DNA of 64,000 bases from Acidimicrobiales bacterium (GTDB taxonomy: Bacteria > Actinomycetota > Acidimicrobiia > Acidimicrobiales > MedAcidi-G1), in the NCBI GenBank assembly GCA_029242745.1, contig JAQWTI010000007.1:27262-91261 (forward strand), read 5' to 3'. Under the pieces are notes generated by a model. That model was not told where the DNA came from. It did not search any database and saw nothing but the letters and a program-made list of their open reading frames with translations. The position numbers were made by a program, and so were the translations under genes. Positions 9,507-18,542 of the stretch are shown here, one piece after another (within the stretch, counting starts at the first letter, position 1; every line of letters begins with the position of its first letter).

Positions 9507-10612
9507 GTAACCCACCAAAAGACCTCAGCCCCAGCCGCTACGACCCCGATCGGGGTGAGTTAGATGACCTCATCGCTAAGGTCGGCCAGAGCATGGGCAT
9601 CAGTGTTCCTGCTTACCGGATAGACCAACTTTGGCAAGGCCTCTACCGTGACCTGCTTAGCCCCGAAGACATCACCACACTTCCGAAGAATCTGCGCGTC
9701 CCACTGGCTGAACATCTGCCGGCCGCCCTTACCGAAGACACTCGTTCAGTAGGCGACGGTGGCGGTACCGTCAAATGGCTCTGGCGCCTGACCGACGATG
9801 CATTAATTGAGACAGTGCTTATGCACTACAACAAACGCTCAACAGTCTGCGTCAGCAGCCAAGCCGGTTGCGCCATGGCCTGTGGTTTCTGCGCCACAGG
9901 GCAGATGGGTTTCGAGCGTCACCTCTCGACCGGGGAAATCGTGGAACAAGTCATCCGGGCCCAGTTGGAGGCCGGCGACCGTCGTGTCTCAAACGTTGTT
10001 TTCATGGGGATGGGTGAACCCCTAGCTAACTACGACCGCACTTGGGACGCCGTTGAACGTCTGCACGGTGATCTCGGGTTGTCGGCCCGCCACCTGACTA
10101 TCTCAACCGTCGGTTTGGTTCCCGGGATTCGGCGCCTAGCCACTGAGCGACTCCCAGTCAACTTGGCGGTGTCGTTGCACGCTGCAGACGATGCCTTAAG
10201 AGATGAGTTGGTCCCAATTAACCGGCGTTACCCACTCGCAGAATTGGCCGATGCCTGTCAAGAACATATAGCGAAAACCGGCCGTCGACTTTCGTTTGAA
10301 TGGGCCTTAATCCACGACGTCAACGACCGCCCGGAGGACGCCAGGCGCCTCGCCTCCTACGCCAGGCCACTCGGCGCCCACGTGAACCTCATTCCCTTAA
10401 ATCCCACACCTGGGTGGCCGACCCGCGGGTCCTCACCAGCCCGGGTCCGTCAGTTCGCTGACGAAGTTTCCTTTCACGGTGGCAACGCCACGATTCGCCA
10501 GACTCGAGGCACCGAAATCAACGCAGCATGCGGTCAGTTGCGTGCCGATCGGAACAACGCCACTAACCCCGTCGCTGTATCCGCCCCTGAAGTACGTCAC
10601 GTCTCGAGGTAA
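9503..10612 (+). CDS. rlmN: 23S rRNA (A2503-C2)/tRNA (A37-C2) methyltransferase
   Basis: A radical-SAM enzyme that methylates adenosine 2503 of 23S rRNA and also some tRNAs. The CxxxCxxC cluster motif is C123, C127 and C130 (GCAMACGFC); GMGEPLANY and the C-terminal catalytic cysteine in GTEINAACGQL are present. At 369 residues it is of normal length. Starts with GTG overlapping the mshD stop (GTGA). Confidence 0.95.
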   Translation: MSNPPKDLSPSRYDPDRGELDDLIAKVGQSMGISVPAYRIDQLWQGLYRDLLSPEDITTLPKNLRVPLAEHLPAALTEDTRSVGDGGGTVKWLWRLTDDALIETVLMHYNKRSTVCVSSQAGCAMACGFCATGQMGFERHLSTGEIVEQVIRAQLEAGDRRVSNVVFMGMGEPLANYDRTWDAVERLHGDLGLSARHLTISTVGLVPGIRRLATERLPVNLAVSLHAADDALRDELVPINRRYPLAELADACQEHIAKTGRRLSFEWALIHDVNDRPEDARRLASYARPLGAHVNLIPLNPTPGWPTRGSSPARVRQFADEVSFHGGNATIRQTRGTEINAACGQLRADRNNATNPVAVSAPEVRHVSR

Positions 10613-10640
10613 CGGGCGAGACCGCTGACAGACTGAAGCC

Positions 10641-10976
10641 GTGGAACGCCGCTGGATCAACCGCATGCAACCTCAGACACTGGCCTCGGCCACGATGCTT
10701 CTGTACATCGAAGGACTGTTCAACCTTGTACGAGGGCAGGCGCTCTTTGTGGTTGGTGTCATTATGTTCCCCGCTGCATGGGCCATCGCTAACAACAAAC
10801 GCTGGGGTTGGCGCCTAGGCGTTGGCGCAGCAGCGCTCTCCGTCCTTATTCGTCTCGCTTGGTATGGGCTTGCCAGTCCCATGAACTTGGCGTTCGCCCT
10901 GCTGTTCCCGGTCGTACTGCTTGCCCTCCTTCTTCATCCACAAAGTCGGGAACACCAGAAGATCTGGTTTGAATAG
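10641..10976 (+). CDS. Small integral membrane protein
   Basis: Not recognised. The 111-residue protein is mostly hydrophobic, with about three or four predicted membrane helices (roughly residues 17-50, 57-75 and 82-97), a WGWRLGVGAAALSVLIRL core and a short polar C-terminus. Start is GTG at 10641; an ATG eight codons later is possible. It lies between rlmN and menG on the same strand. Confidence 0.6.
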   Translation: MERRWINRMQPQTLASATMLLYIEGLFNLVRGQALFVVGVIMFPAAWAIANNKRWGWRLGVGAAALSVLIRLAWYGLASPMNLAFALLFPVVLLALLLHPQSREHQKIWFE

Positions 10977-11003
10977 CCCGTAGTTCTCTAGCCTTTTTTC
11001 GCC

Positions 11004-11717
11004 ATGAATAAATCGAACAACGTCCCTGACCCGAGTGCCCCACTTCCCACCGGGAAGGCCAAGGCCGCCGCAGTTCGCTCAATGTTCGACGTCATAGCAC
11101 CTCGTTACGACCTAGTGAACCGAATTATGACGTTCCGGCTCGATGTTCGCTGGCGTCGACTGGCCGTTAGGCGACTTGGTCTACCTGCTGGATCTCAAGT
11201 TCTGGATTTAGCGTGCGGAACCGGTGACCTTTGTCGTGACCTGCAGGCTGCCGGTCACTGCGCCGTCGGAATGGACCTGTCGCGCGGGATGCTCGACGCC
11301 GCCCGCACTGATGTTCCCCTCGTGCACGCTGATGCGCTGCGCCTCCCAGCAGCCGCCAACACAATAGATGGGGTCACCTGCGGTTTCGCCCTAAGAAATT
11401 TCACCAGTCTCGAACCTTTCTTCGCCGAACTAGCCCGGGTGCTTCGCCCCGGTGGCCGAATCGTTCTACTCGACGTAGATCAACCCCGTAACGCTGTGCT
11501 GAGAATTGGCCACAGCATTTACTTTGGACGCGTGGTCCCTTTCGTCGGTGGACTCCTATCCAACAAGAATGCGTACCGATATCTGCCCCGATCTGTCGCC
11601 TATCTGCCACCCGAGCCTCAGTTGCTTGCAGCGATTGAGGCAGCCGGGTTTAGCGAAGTAACTAAACATTCCTGCAGTGGTGGTATAGCCCAGTTGCTCA
11701 CCGCCACTCGAACGTAA
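11004..11717 (+). CDS. menG: Demethylmenaquinone methyltransferase
   Basis: Methylates demethylmenaquinone, the last step of menaquinone synthesis (UbiE/COQ5 family). The 237-residue protein begins with the typical VRSMFDVIAPRYDLVNRIMT and has the SAM loop LDLACGTGDL, the motif FALRNF and LRPGGRIVLLD. It converges with menA, the prenyltransferase that makes its substrate, so the pair marks menaquinone respiration. Confidence 0.93.
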   Translation: MNKSNNVPDPSAPLPTGKAKAAAVRSMFDVIAPRYDLVNRIMTFRLDVRWRRLAVRRLGLPAGSQVLDLACGTGDLCRDLQAAGHCAVGMDLSRGMLDAARTDVPLVHADALRLPAAANTIDGVTCGFALRNFTSLEPFFAELARVLRPGGRIVLLDVDQPRNAVLRIGHSIYFGRVVPFVGGLLSNKNAYRYLPRSVAYLPPEPQLLAAIEAAGFSEVTKHSCSGGIAQLLTATRT

Positions 11718-11736
11718 CTTCCACTCTTCGTCCCTA

Positions 11737-11764
11737 GGTGCACCGACTCGATCACGTCGGCACC
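11737..11764. terminator. Hairpin at menG/menA convergent junction, overlapping the menA stop
   Basis: GGTG-CA-CCGAC pairs with GTCGG-CACC (nine base pairs with a two-base bulge, eight-base loop). The right arm lies over the menA stop codon (11752-11754). No T run follows, so this is a U-tract-less hairpin that could serve both strands. Confidence 0.4.
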
Positions 11765-12615
11765 ACCAACCCGATGGCAAGTAGCCCACCAGCCACCAGT
11801 TGCGTTGCTCCGGTGCGACCCAAAATATTTATGAGGCCAACTCCCTCGGCGCCCGCCAGCACCCGCCGCACTGCTGGACCAGCTACGGCGCCGGCGCCGA
11901 GCACCAGTACAGCCCACGGGCGTGCAAGAGCACACAAGGAACCAGCGACGAGTGCACCGTCAATGAGAATCACGTAGAGGACACGCGTTCGGCGATCGCC
12001 CATTCGCACCGCCAGAGTTTTTTTTCCTGATTCGGCGTCAGTTGGTCGATCCCGCAGGTTGTTGACCACCAGAAGCGCTGAAGCCAAGAAACCGACTGCG
12101 ATTGCGGCCGGCCAAGCCACTGTCGGTACCTCCTGCTGATGGATATATGCACTACCTACGGTCGCGACCAATCCAAAGAATACGAAAACAAACAACTCTC
12201 CCAGCCCTACATAGCCATAAGGCTTAGGGCCGCCCGTGTACAGCCAACCAGCGGCAATGGAACATGCGCCAACTAAAAGCAGCCATGGAGTCACAGCCGC
12301 TGCCAACGTCAAGCCTGCGACGGCAGCAACCCCGAAAGAGACCAGCATCGCAGTGCGGACCTCAACAGGAGTAGCCAAACCGGACCCTACGAGTCGTGGT
12401 GGCCCAACACGTTGAGGTCCATCAGTGCCGCGTAAACCATCAGAGAGGTCGTTCGCATAGTTGGTGGCTACCTGAAGGGCTAGAGCGACCAAAAGCGCCG
12501 CCACTACTCGCCACCAAATAAGCCCCGAACTGCTGGCCACAGCCGTGCCTACGCCAACGGGCACAATCGCAGCAGGCAATGTTCGCAACCGAGCACCAAT
12601 AATCCACCTTCGCAT
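11752..12615 (-). CDS. menA: 1,4-dihydroxy-2-naphthoate polyprenyltransferase
   Basis: Attaches the isoprenoid tail to DHNA in the membrane to form demethylmenaquinone. The 287 residues contain about eight membrane helices and the two Asp-rich motifs of the UbiA family, [14 protein letters not shown] and [25 protein letters not shown] start at 12615. Divergent from the YyaL-type gene and convergent with menG. Confidence 0.93.
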   Translation of the reverse strand: MRRWIIGARLRTLPAAIVPVGVGTAVASSSGLIWWRVVAALLVALALQVATNYANDLSDGLRGTDGPQRVGPPRLVGSGLATPVEVRTAMLVSFGVAAVAGLTLAAAVTPWLLLVGACSIAAGWLYTGGPKPYGYVGLGELFVFVFFGLVATVGSAYIHQQEVPTVAWPAAIAVGFLASALLVVNNLRDRPTDAESGKKTLAVRMGDRRTRVLYVILIDGALVAGSLCALARPWAVLVLGAGAVAGPAVRRVLAGAEGVGLINILGRTGATQLVAGGLLAIGLVVPT

Positions 12616-12634
12616 GCAAGCAGTCTGCCGCAGT

Positions 12635-12665
12635 GAGACGATGGCGCCATCGGTAGCGTCGTCTC
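12635..12665. promoter_or_regulatory. Inverted repeat in the menA/yyaL-like divergent gap
   Basis: GAGACGA (12635-12641) and TCGTCTC (12659-12665) are perfect seven-base arms, ending one base before the GTG start at 12667. A second palindrome (ATGGCGCCAT, 12641-12650) lies inside. It could be an operator for the divergent pair or an RNA hairpin that hides the start codon. Confidence 0.4.
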
Positions 12666-12666
12666 G

Positions 12667-14652
12667 GTGAACCTTCTCGGCAGTCAGACCAGTCCCTATC
12701 TACGTCAACATGCCAATAATCCTGTCCACTGGTACCCCTGGGGTGATGAGGCACGCGCTGCCGCCACGAAACGCGACGTTCCCATCTTGTTGAGCATCGG
12801 ATATTCAGCCTGCCATTGGTGTCACGTCATGGCCCATGAGTGTTTTGAAAATGCAGCAATCGCCGAACAGATGAACGCTGGATTCGTCAATGTAAAAGTT
12901 GATAGAGAGGAACGCCCTGACGTCGACTCCATCTACATGGACGCAGTGACTGCGCTTACCGGGAGAGGGGGCTGGCCTATGACCGTATTCTGCCATCCAG
13001 ACGGGCGCCCCTTCCATGGTGGGACCTACTGGCCAGATCGACCCCGCGGTGGCATGCCGTCCTTTCCTCAGGTTCTGGAGGCAGTGGTCGACGCTTGGAC
13101 CAACCGTCGTGATGACTTAAGCGATCTTGGTGATCGTCTAACCGCATCCATGGCCCGTCATGCGGATCTTCCCCCAAGCGCAACTCTTCCACCACCAGAG
13201 GCCCTCGCCACCGGAGTAAGCCACCTTGCCACCCAACACGATGACCGGTGGGGTGGGTTCGGTGATGCACCGAAGTTCCCACAAGCAATGAGTTTGGAGG
13301 CTCTACTTCGGCATTTAGCTGCCGGCCGCACCACCGAAATCCCTGACATGCGTGCAACCGAAGTGGCTACCACCACGCTTGACGCAATGGCCTCGGGCGG
13401 AATCTACGATCACCTAGGTGGTGGCTTCGCCCGCTATTCGGTTGACTCACAGTGGCTGGTTCCCCACTTCGAAAAAATGCTCTACGACAATGCGATGCTC
13501 GCCCGGGTCTACCTCCACGGATGGCAGGTTCTCGGGCACCAGCGTTGGCTTCAGGTAGCAACTGAGACAATTGATTACGTACTCACAGACCTTCGTCATC
13601 CAGCTGGCGGTTTTTTCTCAGCGGAAGATGCCGACTCCGAGGGCGCTGAGGGCACCTTCTACTTGTGGTCCGAGGCCGAGATACGAGCACTTTGCGACAA
13701 AGACGCCGAGGCTGCATTGGAATGGTATGGAGTGTCAGCCGATGGCAACTTCGAAGGATCAAATATTCTCCACCGACCAGTTCGTGGAGGCCTACAACGA
13801 CCCGAGGCAATCCAACGGGCGCGACAGGCTCTAGCCGCCCAGCGCGAAAAACGGATACGCCCCGGTTTGGATGACAAAGTTCTGACCGAATGGAACGGAC
13901 TAATGCTGGCCACACTGGCGGAGGCAGCCATGGCGGTCGGACGCGAGGACTGGCTTGAAGTCGCCCGAACTAACGCTGACTTTCTCTGCCGGACGTTGCG
14001 TCGCGAGGATGGCCGGTGGCTTCGGGCGTGGCAGGCCGACGGGGGTGCGCACACTCTGGGATACGCAGCTGATCATGCGGCCATGATTGATGGACTCACC
14101 CGACTTGGTGAGGCTTCTGGAGAAAGTCGATGGACTGCACTAGCGGTTTCGACTGCCGACGTCATGTTGGATCTTTTTCTAGATGAAGCTCACGGTGGCT
14201 TTTTCAGTACCGGAAACGATGCTGAAACCTTGGTACGGAGGCCAAAAGATCTTCTCGACAATGCTCATCCGTCTGCCAACAGTCTTGCGGCTCTGGCGCT
14301 TCTACGGCTCGGTTCCTTAGTTGGCGATGCCCGCTATACCGAGGCCGCTGAGAGTGTCTTACAGTTGCTAGGCGAACAAGTTGCCAACCATCCCACTGCA
14401 TTTGGTCATCTACTGGGGGCCACCGATCTATTCCATAGCGGCATCACGGCCGTCGTGGTTACCGGAAACCGGCCTGATCTGGTGGCCGTAGCGGCCGGGA
14501 CCTGGCGGCCCAACACTGTCCTGGCTTGGGGGGAGCCTTTTGGCGGACCCTTGTGGGCGGGCAGGAGTGGCGATCAAGCTTGGGTCTGTCGCGATTTCAC
14601 TTGTAGATCTCCAATTAGCGATACAGAAGCGCTCACTCGAGAACTGTCCTGA
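12667..14652 (+). CDS. YyaL/SSP411-type thioredoxin-domain protein
   Basis: Family of unknown exact function: an N-terminal thioredoxin-like domain (DUF255) followed by an (alpha/alpha)6-barrel resembling sugar epimerases and glycosidases. The 661-residue length is normal. Seen: SQTSPYLRQHANNPVHWYPWG, the CxxC site CHWC in IGYSACHWCHVM, FVNVKVDREERPDVD, GGWPMTVF, then SLEALLRH, GGIYDHLGGGFARYSVD, WLVPHFEKMLYDNA and LTEWNGLML in the barrel. GTG start at 12667. Confidence 0.92.
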   Translation: MNLLGSQTSPYLRQHANNPVHWYPWGDEARAAATKRDVPILLSIGYSACHWCHVMAHECFENAAIAEQMNAGFVNVKVDREERPDVDSIYMDAVTALTGRGGWPMTVFCHPDGRPFHGGTYWPDRPRGGMPSFPQVLEAVVDAWTNRRDDLSDLGDRLTASMARHADLPPSATLPPPEALATGVSHLATQHDDRWGGFGDAPKFPQAMSLEALLRHLAAGRTTEIPDMRATEVATTTLDAMASGGIYDHLGGGFARYSVDSQWLVPHFEKMLYDNAMLARVYLHGWQVLGHQRWLQVATETIDYVLTDLRHPAGGFFSAEDADSEGAEGTFYLWSEAEIRALCDKDAEAALEWYGVSADGNFEGSNILHRPVRGGLQRPEAIQRARQALAAQREKRIRPGLDDKVLTEWNGLMLATLAEAAMAVGREDWLEVARTNADFLCRTLRREDGRWLRAWQADGGAHTLGYAADHAAMIDGLTRLGEASGESRWTALAVSTADVMLDLFLDEAHGGFFSTGNDAETLVRRPKDLLDNAHPSANSLAALALLRLGSLVGDARYTEAAESVLQLLGEQVANHPTAFGHLLGATDLFHSGITAVVVTGNRPDLVAVAAGTWRPNTVLAWGEPFGGPLWAGRSGDQAWVCRDFTCRSPISDTEALTRELS

Positions 14653-14885
14653 ATTATTTCTATACGCAAGAATCAACCTTCGTTATTTCCATCCAGAAGA
14701 ACCCAAACGGCTAGGCGATTTTCTAGGGACCAGAATCGTCCTCACTAGTCACCTGCGCGCAGGAGGCTCGTAATGTGGAGCCTTCATGCCGGTACCGGTC
14801 TTCCTCGCTGCAAGGGTTGTCGGTGAGGTTGGTTCGAACTTTTGAGTGTGGCCTAACGGGCGGTTGCTTACCGGCGTCGTGATGA
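14653..14885. other. Intergenic region with no gene seen
   Basis: Convergent gap between the YyaL-type gene and the Rieske gene. All frames are broken by stops. A short open stretch near the right side (AYRRRDERERIWLWLLRM) lacks a good start and may be chance or a gene relic. No tRNA or repeat was found. Confidence 0.4.
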
Positions 14886-14916
14886 GCGGGAGCGTATTTG
14901 GTTATGGCTGCTCCGC
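14886..14916. terminator. Hairpin overlapping the Rieske gene stop
   Basis: GCGG-G-AGC (14886-14893) pairs with GCTCCGC (14910-14916), with one bulged G. The loop contains the Rieske stop codon (14902-14904). It lies at a convergent junction and has no strong T run. Confidence 0.3.
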
Positions 14917-16011
14917 ATGCTCATCTGAATTAAGCAAATCTGTGAGATCGCTCTGTTTGCCGAGCAGGCTCAGGAGAGTCGAATGGAAGTTGGCTATCCG
15001 ACCTTCCAGATAGTGGGCTGGTCCCGGTTTAAAGTACCGAGATTTAACGCCCTCCATAACTCGATCTATGATTCTGTAGTCTTCATTCAGAACCTTAGAC
15101 ATAAATTCTTTTTCTTCCAAATTCTCCGATTTAACACTATGTGAGTAAGATCGAAATATTACTGAAGTCGAAGCCACAGTAATAGGATTAAATTGAAGGG
15201 TATTTATATTTCCATTTGGCATACCTATAATTGTCAGATTCGGAAAGATATCTATTGCATAGGTTGACTTTGATTGCTCAGGACCTAAACCTGGTTTCGG
15301 ACTAGATTCCTGCTTTCCCAGATCATTAAGGGGCATGCAGAGGATGCTTGAATAGCGTTCTCTAATTTTTTCTTTTAACTTCATACCTTCTAAAGATGGT
15401 TGAAGCGTGTCAGCATGGACCAGCGGCAGGTGGTAATCATCTAGAGCATTATCAACTAGTAGTTTCCAGTTCATATTGACAGTATTGCGGATAGTTGTTT
15501 GAGGCTTAAGATCAGCAAGATCATGGTTTATAAACAATTCTGGAACAGACCCAAGGTAAGAAGACAGGGCAGGAGCCGACTCATCAATGTTTACAAATAT
15601 TGAGCGTTCCCAAACATTTAATTTTAAAGGCCGTAAGTTTAGGTTCTTTTCCGCAAGTTGACCATTGAAGCCCTTGCGTCCCGGAATACTTTGTAACACG
15701 CCAGCAGAATTGAAGGTCCATCCGTGATATGGGCACTCAAAGCGCCCTTCACAGTTCCCCATCCCTGCAGCAAGTGATGTGCCACGGTGAGGACAAACGT
15801 TGGCGAATGCGTTTATACGGCCATTGATATCACGCACCACGAGAACGGGCTCGTTTCCGACTGTGGCGGTCACGTAGTCTCCGGCCTTGGCCACGTCGTC
15901 TTGGTCGGCAACAAGAATCCAAGAGGAAGGAAAGACGTGACGCATCTCGGCTTCGAAAACCTCCTGGGACAAGTACGCCACCGAAGGCAGAGAGAGTCTT
16001 TCGCTTTGCAC
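14902..16011 (-). CDS. Rieske [2Fe-2S] aromatic-ring-hydroxylating oxygenase alpha-subunit-like protein
   Basis: Family members hydroxylate or demethylate aromatic, steroid or quaternary-amine substrates, with electrons supplied by a reductase. The 369 residues show the Rieske ligands CPHRGTSLA and CPYHGWTF and the catalytic-domain iron site NALDDYHLPLVHADTL. The C-terminal half is unlike any subfamily I can name. GTG start at 16011; no clear ribosome binding site. Much of the gene is AT-rich (22 of 60 bases are G or C at 15121-15180) while the neighbours are well over 50%, so recent acquisition is likely. No ferredoxin or reductase gene adjoins it. Substrate unknown. Confidence 0.88.
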   Translation of the reverse strand: MQSERLSLPSVAYLSQEVFEAEMRHVFPSSWILVADQDDVAKAGDYVTATVGNEPVLVVRDINGRINAFANVCPHRGTSLAAGMGNCEGRFECPYHGWTFNSAGVLQSIPGRKGFNGQLAEKNLNLRPLKLNVWERSIFVNIDESAPALSSYLGSVPELFINHDLADLKPQTTIRNTVNMNWKLLVDNALDDYHLPLVHADTLQPSLEGMKLKEKIRERYSSILCMPLNDLGKQESSPKPGLGPEQSKSTYAIDIFPNLTIIGMPNGNINTLQFNPITVASTSVIFRSYSHSVKSENLEEKEFMSKVLNEDYRIIDRVMEGVKSRYFKPGPAHYLEGRIANFHSTLLSLLGKQSDLTDLLNSDEHAEQP

Positions 16012-16141
16012 AAGAGAGAACAGTAATGGACTCGCAGTCCATCAACCTGCAGGCCGCCTAGACAGTCGAACGATAAATCAGACCATGCCTTCCACGAGGA
16101 TTTTGACGATTACACCGCCTTATCCAGAGGGAAGGTGTGGC

Positions 16142-16177
16142 AACCCCGAAATGATGGCGGGGCCGTTTTTCGGGGTT
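16142..16177. terminator. Ten-base-pair hairpin over the thiolase stop codon
   Basis: AACCCCGAAA (16142-16151) and TTTCGGGGTT (16168-16177) are perfect arms around a 16-base loop. The right arm includes two bases of the thiolase stop codon (16176-16178). It separates the thiolase gene from the Rieske gene downstream. No T run follows on the minus strand. Confidence 0.5.
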
Positions 16178-17372
16178 ACGACGCCTTCTCTAGAATGTGG
16201 ATACCACAAGCCGAGCCGAGACCTATCACATGGGCGAGGCCCACTTTGGCGCCCTCGACCTGTCGGTCACCAGCCTCTCCGCGCAGGTGCGTAGTGACCT
16301 CATAAACATTCGCTACACCAGTAGCCCCAATCGGGTGCCCTTTAGAGATCAGGCCTCCTGAGACATTCACTGGGGTTTGACCGTCCCGAAAGGGCGCCCC
16401 AGAATCAATGAAATCTCCTGCCCCGCCACGCTCACACAATCCAAGATTGTCGTAGTGGATCAGCTCGGCTGTGGCGAAACAGTCATGGAGCTCAACCAAA
16501 TCGAGATCCTCAGGGCCTACCCCAGCGGTCTCGTAGGCCTGCGATGCGGCGTTTCGGGTCAACGTGTTCACGTCAGGCTGCACCTGGCCACTTTCCACCC
16601 ATGGGTCGCTCGTCAACACTGAAGCTGAGATTTTCACAGCTCGCTTCTGTGTTTCGCTAGGCATGGACCGAAGCCTCTCCTCAGACACCATCACAACCGC
16701 TGCTGCGCCGTCACCAGTCGGGCAACACATAAGCAAGGTGTTGGGATAACTCTGCACCGGAGAACCCATGATTTCATCCATCGAAAACTGTTTTCGATAC
16801 TGAGCAAGGGGATTCAGCGTGGAGTGTAAATGGTTCTTGTATGCCACCCGAGCGAACTGCTCAAAGCCGACACCGTCATTGTTGTAGGCATACTCCATCC
16901 CCGCTTGAGCGAAGACACCTGGCATGGTCTCAGTACCCAGGATCCCATCAATGGGAGCCACCGCTCCGTAACGACCCGCCGGCTCGAAGAGCGTAGCTTC
17001 GTCTTTTTCACCACCTCGCAAAAGGCCCATCTTGCCCATCTGCTCTACACCAAATGCCAGGCCCATCTCCGCCTCTCCTGCCATGATGGAGAGGTAAACC
17101 GTGCGGAGCGCCGTGGCTCCGGTAGCGCAAGCGTTGGCAACGTTAAACACCGGGATCCCAGTCTGACCAATCTGTTTCTGGACCCGTTGTCCCATTCCCA
17201 CCCCAGCTTGAAACAACGTACCGGCACCAAGTACATCCATATCATGAATGGTGACTCCCCCATCAGTCATCGCATCCATGCACGCAGTCGCCGCTAAATC
17301 AACTGAATCCAACTCTGGGTATCGGCCAAATCGGGTCATGCTCGCCCCAAGCACCCAAACAGCGTCGCTCAA
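16176..17372 (-). CDS. Thiolase-superfamily acyl-CoA acyltransferase (SCP2-thiolase type)
   Basis: Thiolase fold of 398 residues with the nucleophile C82 (NACATGATAL), ELHDCFATAE, GHPIGATG and the C-terminal GLGSACGIHIL. Relatives cleave beta-ketoacyl-CoA, and some, paired with a DUF35 protein, act as retro-aldolases in steroid side-chain breakdown. The neighbour at 17416 is such a DUF35 protein, so they probably form a complex. The substrate is not evident; a conserved Cys favours a true thiolase. The TTG start at 17372 has GGGAG six bases upstream. Confidence 0.85.
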   Translation of the reverse strand: MSDAVWVLGASMTRFGRYPELDSVDLAATACMDAMTDGGVTIHDMDVLGAGTLFQAGVGMGQRVQKQIGQTGIPVFNVANACATGATALRTVYLSIMAGEAEMGLAFGVEQMGKMGLLRGGEKDEATLFEPAGRYGAVAPIDGILGTETMPGVFAQAGMEYAYNNDGVGFEQFARVAYKNHLHSTLNPLAQYRKQFSMDEIMGSPVQSYPNTLLMCCPTGDGAAAVVMVSEERLRSMPSETQKRAVKISASVLTSDPWVESGQVQPDVNTLTRNAASQAYETAGVGPEDLDLVELHDCFATAELIHYDNLGLCERGGAGDFIDSGAPFRDGQTPVNVSGGLISKGHPIGATGVANVYEVTTHLRGEAGDRQVEGAKVGLAHVIGLGSACGIHILEKAS

Positions 17373-17415
17373 CGTATTCTCCCTCTCATTTTTTTGTGCT
17401 TACCCGGGGATGCAA

Positions 17416-17841
17416 TCAGACCACCGTGTATCCAAACGCTACGCACTCAGTCCCATTGTCATCCAATCCACAGCTATAGACCGAAAACCGCAGGTGCATC
17501 CCCAGATTCGCATCCATCGGGTCAGCCAACCCAAGCACATTTGCTCTTACTGAGGTCCCATCACCTGTCTCCACTATTGCCGACACGTAGGGAACCGGAA
17601 TCCCGGGAGCAGCGCGGTGAACGACACTGAACGCCTTCAACACGGCCTCATCGGCTATCCGTACTTGAGCGAACTCAACCTTGCCACACTTTGCACAGGC
17701 ATTTCGACGGTCGAAATAGCGAGCACCACAGTTGGTGCATTCATTCGCCACCAGATGAGGGTCTTCACCCAACTGCAGGTAATCCACGATAGGCAGGCAA
17801 TCAGAAGCCACTGAAACTTCTCGGGCGCTCTCTTCACTCAT
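17416..17841 (-). CDS. DUF35 OB-fold zinc-ribbon protein, thiolase partner
   Basis: An N-terminal rubredoxin-like zinc ribbon (C35, C38, C49, C52; CTNCGARYFDRRNACAKCG) is followed by an OB-fold domain (VVHRAAPGIPVPYVSAIVE). Such proteins bind acyl-CoA and partner thiolases, acetyl-CoA/HMG synthases or Ltp2-type aldolases. I chose the ATG at 17841 (141 residues); a GTG at 17877 is an alternative. It lies 43 bases before the thiolase gene on the same strand. Confidence 0.85.
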   Translation of the reverse strand: MSEESAREVSVASDCLPIVDYLQLGEDPHLVANECTNCGARYFDRRNACAKCGKVEFAQVRIADEAVLKAFSVVHRAAPGIPVPYVSAIVETGDGTSVRANVLGLADPMDANLGMHLRFSVYSCGLDDNGTECVAFGYTVV

Positions 17842-17900
17842 TCCCCGACCGTACTGCCTCGTCCCTGAGGCCGACACTCTGGCAAACCAGATGTGTGTAG

Positions 17901-18503
17901 TTACCAGGAGTTTCGATGGAGTACGCCACTGAGAGGGCGACGACCGCGATCAACTGAACCACTGGGCCGCTGAGCTCGCTCGTCGGGATATCCGATTGCA
18001 ATACTTCCCAGTGCTCGGGCCCCATCAGGTACGCCAAAACGTTTGGCCACCGCCTCTTCATGTTCGAACAGTCCGAAGAAGCAACATCCGAGGCCCAGCT
18101 CGACAACCAGCAATTGAAGCGCCATGGCAGCAAACGCGGCATCAGTAAGCCAATAGGGCACCGGCCACGCTTCGGAGGAATCGCCAAGACCAGTCTGAGT
18201 CTTGTCATCTTCGGCGTAACGAGCCACATACCGGCCGGTAAGCCCCCAGGGGATCACAAGAGCAGGAGCCGACAACAACCCCGGCCACGGGAAGTTGACA
18301 CGGCGAGCAGCAGAGAGAGTGGTGTCCCAGTAAGCAGTCACGCCATCGCCTTCCAACACCAGGAACTCGACACCCTGACAATTGCCCGCAGTAGGGGTTC
18401 GACGCGCCTTATCAATCAGATTGTCGAGGATGCCAGGGCCTAGGGGACGATCAATAAACGATCGACAGGAGCGCCGATCGTGAAGAGCGTCGGCGACAGT
18501 CAT
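17901..18503 (-). CDS. Nitroreductase-family flavoprotein
   Basis: A 200-residue FMN-dependent oxidoreductase of the nitroreductase fold: RRSCRSFIDRPLG at the N-terminus (FMN phosphate contact), RRTPTAGNCQGVEFLVL, AAFAAMALQLLVVELGLGCCFFG and a C-terminal IAIGYPDE. The family reduces nitro groups, quinones or enoyl/ene substrates with NAD(P)H. Its position upstream of DUF35-thiolase suggests a role in the same degradative pathway, but the substrate is not known. Confidence 0.85.
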   Translation of the reverse strand: MTVADALHDRRSCRSFIDRPLGPGILDNLIDKARRTPTAGNCQGVEFLVLEGDGVTAYWDTTLSAARRVNFPWPGLLSAPALVIPWGLTGRYVARYAEDDKTQTGLGDSSEAWPVPYWLTDAAFAAMALQLLVVELGLGCCFFGLFEHEEAVAKRFGVPDGARALGSIAIGYPDERAQRPSGSVDRGRRPLSGVLHRNSW

Positions 18504-18542
18504 GCGTATTCCGAGGGAGACGAAATGTGCCTGCAGCCCGAC

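Noticed and set aside
14820..14930. Short open frame RAVAYRRRDERERIW as transposase relic
   Set aside because: No start codon, too short, and no terminal repeats were found.
16023..16040. Hairpin TGGACT-CGC-AGTCCA resembling an anticodon arm
   Set aside because: Loop is too short for a tRNA and no other arms are present.
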